The notes under the pieces were generated by a model. The model was not told the DNA's origin. It worked only from the letters and a program-made list of their open reading frames with translations, and ran no database searches. The translations under genes were made by a program, and so were the position numbers. From NCBI GenBank assembly GCA_934394615.1, contig CAKRRJ010000008.1, forward strand, positions 1 through 44,915: a stretch of DNA of 44,915 nt, in the 5' to 3' direction. This document shows, one piece after another, positions 42,625 through 44,915 of the stretch. Each line of letters starts with the position of its first letter. Positions within the stretch are counted from its first letter, which is position 1. Origin of the DNA: an uncultured Lachnospiraceae bacterium (GTDB lineage Bacteria > Bacillota > Clostridia > Lachnospirales > Lachnospiraceae).

Positions 42625-42662
42625 AACCGGAATTCCCCGGATCTCCGGGGGTTCCGGTTTTT
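42625..42662 (+). terminator. Terminator of tRNA-Ser
   Basis: AACCGGAA and CCCCGG pair with CCGGGG and TTCCGGTT around an ATCT loop, then a T-run. Confidence 0.88.
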
Positions 42663-42727
42663 GTGTTTAGAGGGAAATTTCCTCTGAACGCGCCTTCATA
42701 AAAGTTCCACAAGAGAGGAGAAAAGTT

Positions 42728-44374
42728 ATGAAAAAGAAATTTTTAACTGCTCTGGTATCTGCCAGTGTTGCAGCCCTGGCATTAAGCGGCTGCGGCGGCA
42801 AGACTTCCGAGAGCACCACAGCAGCAGACCAGAACGGTGCTGCAGCAGAGAGCACTGAGACCGCAGCTGCAGACGGCGAAAAGAAGGTTCTGCGTTTTGG
42901 CCAGGCAAGCTCCGGCGAGGGCCTGGACATGCAGACTTCCACCAGTTCCAGATCCGCATCCATCGCAGATGAGGTGACGGAGAGCCTGCTTCGTTTCGAC
43001 GATGACAACAACGAGGAGCCAGTTTTGTTAACCGATTTCCCGACTGTTTCCGATGACGGCCTGACCTACAGCTTCGAGTTAAAGCAGGGTGTACATTTCA
43101 CCAACGGCACCGAGCTGACCAGTAAGGATGTTAAGTTCACCTTCGAGCGTATGTTCACTCCGGCTACCGCCGCAAAGAGCACCGCTTACTTCAACATGAT
43201 CCAGGGCGCACAGGATATGCTGGCTGGCAATGCCACCGAGCTGTCCGGTTTTGAGATCGTGGATGACTACCACTTCAACATTACCCTGGAGTACCCATTT
43301 GCTCCGTTCGTAAAGAATATTGGTACTTCCTACGCAGATATCTTCCCGGAGGATGCATGTACCGAAGCTGGTGAGAACTGGGGTCTTGGCACCGACCTGA
43401 TCGGTACCGGTCCGTACAAGATCGCAGAAAACGACGATACCACCCAGGTTGTTCTGGTAAAGAACGAGGACTACCATGGCGGCGATGTAAATCTGGATGA
43501 GCTGGATATCATCTACTACGATGATGACCAGACCAAGCTGATCGCATATGAGAACGGCGACATTGACCTGGCAGACTTAAACGCAAGCCTGTTAAGCCAG
43601 TATGAGACCAATTACGCAGATGAGATCACTGCTTACCATCCGCTGGGAACCGCATTCATTTCCCTGAACTTAAACGACCAGTACTTAAGCAATGTGAACG
43701 TAAGAAAGGCCATCTCCCTGGCGATCAACCGTGAGGAGCTGGTCAGTGCAGTATTAAACGGCGCTGGCATCCCGGCTACTTCTTACTTAAACAACGGCAT
43801 CCCGGGACATGATGATTCTCTTTCCGTATATGAGTACGATCCGGAGCAGGCAAAAGCCCTCCTGGCTGAGGCTGGTTACGCAGATGGCATTACCGTTACC
43901 GCTGAGGTTCGTCAGTCTGACCAGGCTGTATTCTCCGCAATTCAGGGTTACCTGTCTGAGGTCGGCATCAACATGGAGCTGAACGTAGTGGATAACGCAA
44001 CATACAGCTCCGACAGAACCGCAGGCAAGATCCCGATGACCGGCATGACCTGGAACGCATTGTACCCGGATGGAGATTTCCAGATGTATAACTACTTCTA
44101 CTCCAGCAAGTCTGATGCACAGGGCGTATTCTACAAGAACGATGATTTTGACGCACTCCTTGATGAGGCAAGAAAGTCTACCGATGAGGCAGCACGCGCA
44201 GAGATGTACAAAGAGGCAGATAAGATCCTGTCCCAGGATGACTATGCATGCATTCCGCTGTACTATCCGCAGAGCCAGTTCATCGCAAAACCGTATGTGA
44301 AGAACTACAAGGTTGGCAACCTGATCTATCATTTCTGGAATGTGGATGTAGATACCGCAGCACAGAATCAGTAA
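42728..44374 (+). CDS. Oligopeptide/dipeptide ABC transporter substrate-binding lipoprotein
   Basis: A 548-residue SBP_bac_5 family protein with a lipoprotein signal (ALALSGC, acylated Cys22) and an Ala/Thr/Glu-rich tether. The family motif around LTYSFELKQGVHFTNGTELTSKDVKFTFERMF (about 98-130) and IGTGPYKI are intact. It binds peptides or nickel/glutathione-type ligands outside the membrane and feeds the DppB/DppC permeases. AGAGAGGAGAAAAGTT precedes the ATG. Highly optimised codons suggest strong expression. A hairpin separates it from the permease gene. Confidence 0.92.
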   Translation: MKKKFLTALVSASVAALALSGCGGKTSESTTAADQNGAAAESTETAAADGEKKVLRFGQASSGEGLDMQTSTSSRSASIADEVTESLLRFDDDNNEEPVLLTDFPTVSDDGLTYSFELKQGVHFTNGTELTSKDVKFTFERMFTPATAAKSTAYFNMIQGAQDMLAGNATELSGFEIVDDYHFNITLEYPFAPFVKNIGTSYADIFPEDACTEAGENWGLGTDLIGTGPYKIAENDDTTQVVLVKNEDYHGGDVNLDELDIIYYDDDQTKLIAYENGDIDLADLNASLLSQYETNYADEITAYHPLGTAFISLNLNDQYLSNVNVRKAISLAINREELVSAVLNGAGIPATSYLNNGIPGHDDSLSVYEYDPEQAKALLAEAGYADGITVTAEVRQSDQAVFSAIQGYLSEVGINMELNVVDNATYSSDRTAGKIPMTGMTWNALYPDGDFQMYNYFYSSKSDAQGVFYKNDDFDALLDEARKSTDEAARAEMYKEADKILSQDDYACIPLYYPQSQFIAKPYVKNYKVGNLIYHFWNVDVDTAAQNQ

Positions 44375-44400
44375 GTGAAATCAAAAGCGCTCCGGCGCGT

Positions 44401-44428
44401 GGGGGTCCGGCTTGCCGGGCTCCCTTTT
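44401..44428 (+). terminator. Partial terminator between binding protein and permease
   Basis: CCGGC-TT-GCCGG core with flanking GGG/CCC, then TTTTCT. Such elements commonly leave the binding protein in excess over the permease. Confidence 0.6.
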
Positions 44429-44466
44429 CTGTTCTAAAGATTTTAGTAAACAAAGGAGGAGATCGC

Positions 44467-44915
44467 TTGATCCGATATATCATAAAGCGGGCGGCCCTGG
44501 CTGTCGGCATCATTTTTTCCATCTCCCTGATCACATTCTTTATCCTGAACGTGATTCCGGGAGACCCGGTAGCGGCGATGCTGGGTGAGTTCGCGGATGC
44601 GGACAAGATCGCCCAGGTAAAGGCCCAGATGGGATTAGACACCCCGCTTCCGGTTCAGTACATCAACTGGCTGAAAGACCTTCTGCACGGTGACATGGGA
44701 ACCAGTTATTTCCAGAAAAAACCGGTTATCACCCTGATCCTGCAGGCATTCCATTACACGGTCATCATGGCAACGGCAGCCTACATTGTAGCGCTGATCG
44801 TGGGTCTGACCACCGGCATTCTGGCGGCTGTTTACCACGACCGTCCGCTGGACCGCATTCTTATGAGCCTTTCCGCCCTGGGAATTTCCGCCCCGTCTTT
44901 CTGGGTAGCGATCAT
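44467..44915 (+). CDS. DppB/OppB-type ABC transporter permease (partial, cut by window end)
   Basis: The first 149 codons are present. The protein begins IRYIIKRAALAVGIIFSISLITFFILNVIPGDPVAA, the signature opening of DppB/OppB permeases, followed by MGLDTPLPVQYINWLKDLLHGDMGTSY. The second and third membrane segments follow, and the frame is open to the last base. The start is TTG at 44467, preceded by AAAGGAGGAGATCGC. It is the next gene of the transporter operon after the binding protein. Confidence 0.9.
   Translation, partial: MIRYIIKRAALAVGIIFSISLITFFILNVIPGDPVAAMLGEFADADKIAQVKAQMGLDTPLPVQYINWLKDLLHGDMGTSYFQKKPVITLILQAFHYTVIMATAAYIVALIVGLTTGILAAVYHDRPLDRILMSLSALGISAPSFWVAI

Noticed and set aside
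42669..42685. AGAGG-GAAATTT-CCTCT repeat before the binding protein gene as an operator
   Set aside because: It is short, follows directly after the tRNA terminator, and no matching copy was seen elsewhere. Too weak to call.

Overview
The window reads as chromosome of an anaerobic, probably gut-associated Clostridia bacterium, most likely Lachnospiraceae. This is inferred from strong AGGAGG-type ribosome binding sites, radical-type 2-hydroxyacyl-CoA dehydratase chemistry with an ETF-linked acyl-CoA dehydrogenase, a class III fructose-1,6-bisphosphatase, a SpoVB-type flippase and the nifS-nifU-mnmA order. No insertion sequence, prophage, plasmid or CRISPR signature was seen. Gene density is high, and tRNA genes and bidirectional hairpin terminators separate the blocks.

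Region 1 (1-17300) is the distinctive part. It holds a GntP/citrate-type permease, a crotonase-type enoyl-CoA hydratase, an unknown membrane protein, a MaoC-type (R)-hydratase and a FadR-family regulator. These are followed by a large reductive set: 2-hydroxyacyl-CoA dehydratase alpha and beta subunits, a family III CoA-transferase, a LarA-like nickel-dependent 2-hydroxyacid racemase, the ATP-driven dehydratase activator, an acyl-CoA ligase, an acyl-CoA dehydrogenase, EtfB, EtfA and a hotdog thioesterase. The layout resembles the had (2-hydroxyisocaproate) and fld (phenyllactate) amino-acid reduction operons. However, no 2-hydroxyacid dehydrogenase is present; a racemase and a permease stand in its place. 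I infer uptake of an exogenous 2-hydroxyacid of either chirality, racemisation, CoA activation, dehydration to the 2-enoyl-CoA and ETF-dependent reduction to the saturated acid. The substrate cannot be read from the sequence. Two repeated DNA motifs tie the block together: a 16-bp palindrome built on TTGTCGACAA at the permease and dehydratase promoters, and a 19-bp ACATRTC-N5-TTACAYR motif upstream of permease, maoC, ligase and acyl-CoA dehydrogenase.

Region 2 (17300-24950) carries an ABC-F ATPase whose ribosome binding site lies in a 13-bp hairpin, a translationally coupled degenerate sirtuin-like zinc protein, an isolated hisH-hisF pair, uracil-DNA glycosylase, undecaprenyl-diphosphatase, a DUF1576 membrane protein, and a 199-bp imperfect inverted repeat.

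Region 3 (24950-38200) is mostly housekeeping: a GNAT acetyltransferase, a Uma2-fold protein, tRNA-Arg(CCG), an anchored acidic protein, queA, an rluF-like pseudouridine synthase, ligA, metA (acetyl type), maf, a RelA/SpoT-domain protein, a SpoVB/MurJ-like flippase and fbp.

Region 4 (38200-44915) has nifS-nifU-mnmA for sulfur transfer and tRNA thiolation, a cell-wall amidase lipoprotein overlapping mnmA, tRNA-Ser(CGA), and the start of an oligopeptide-type ABC transporter operon that runs off the window end.
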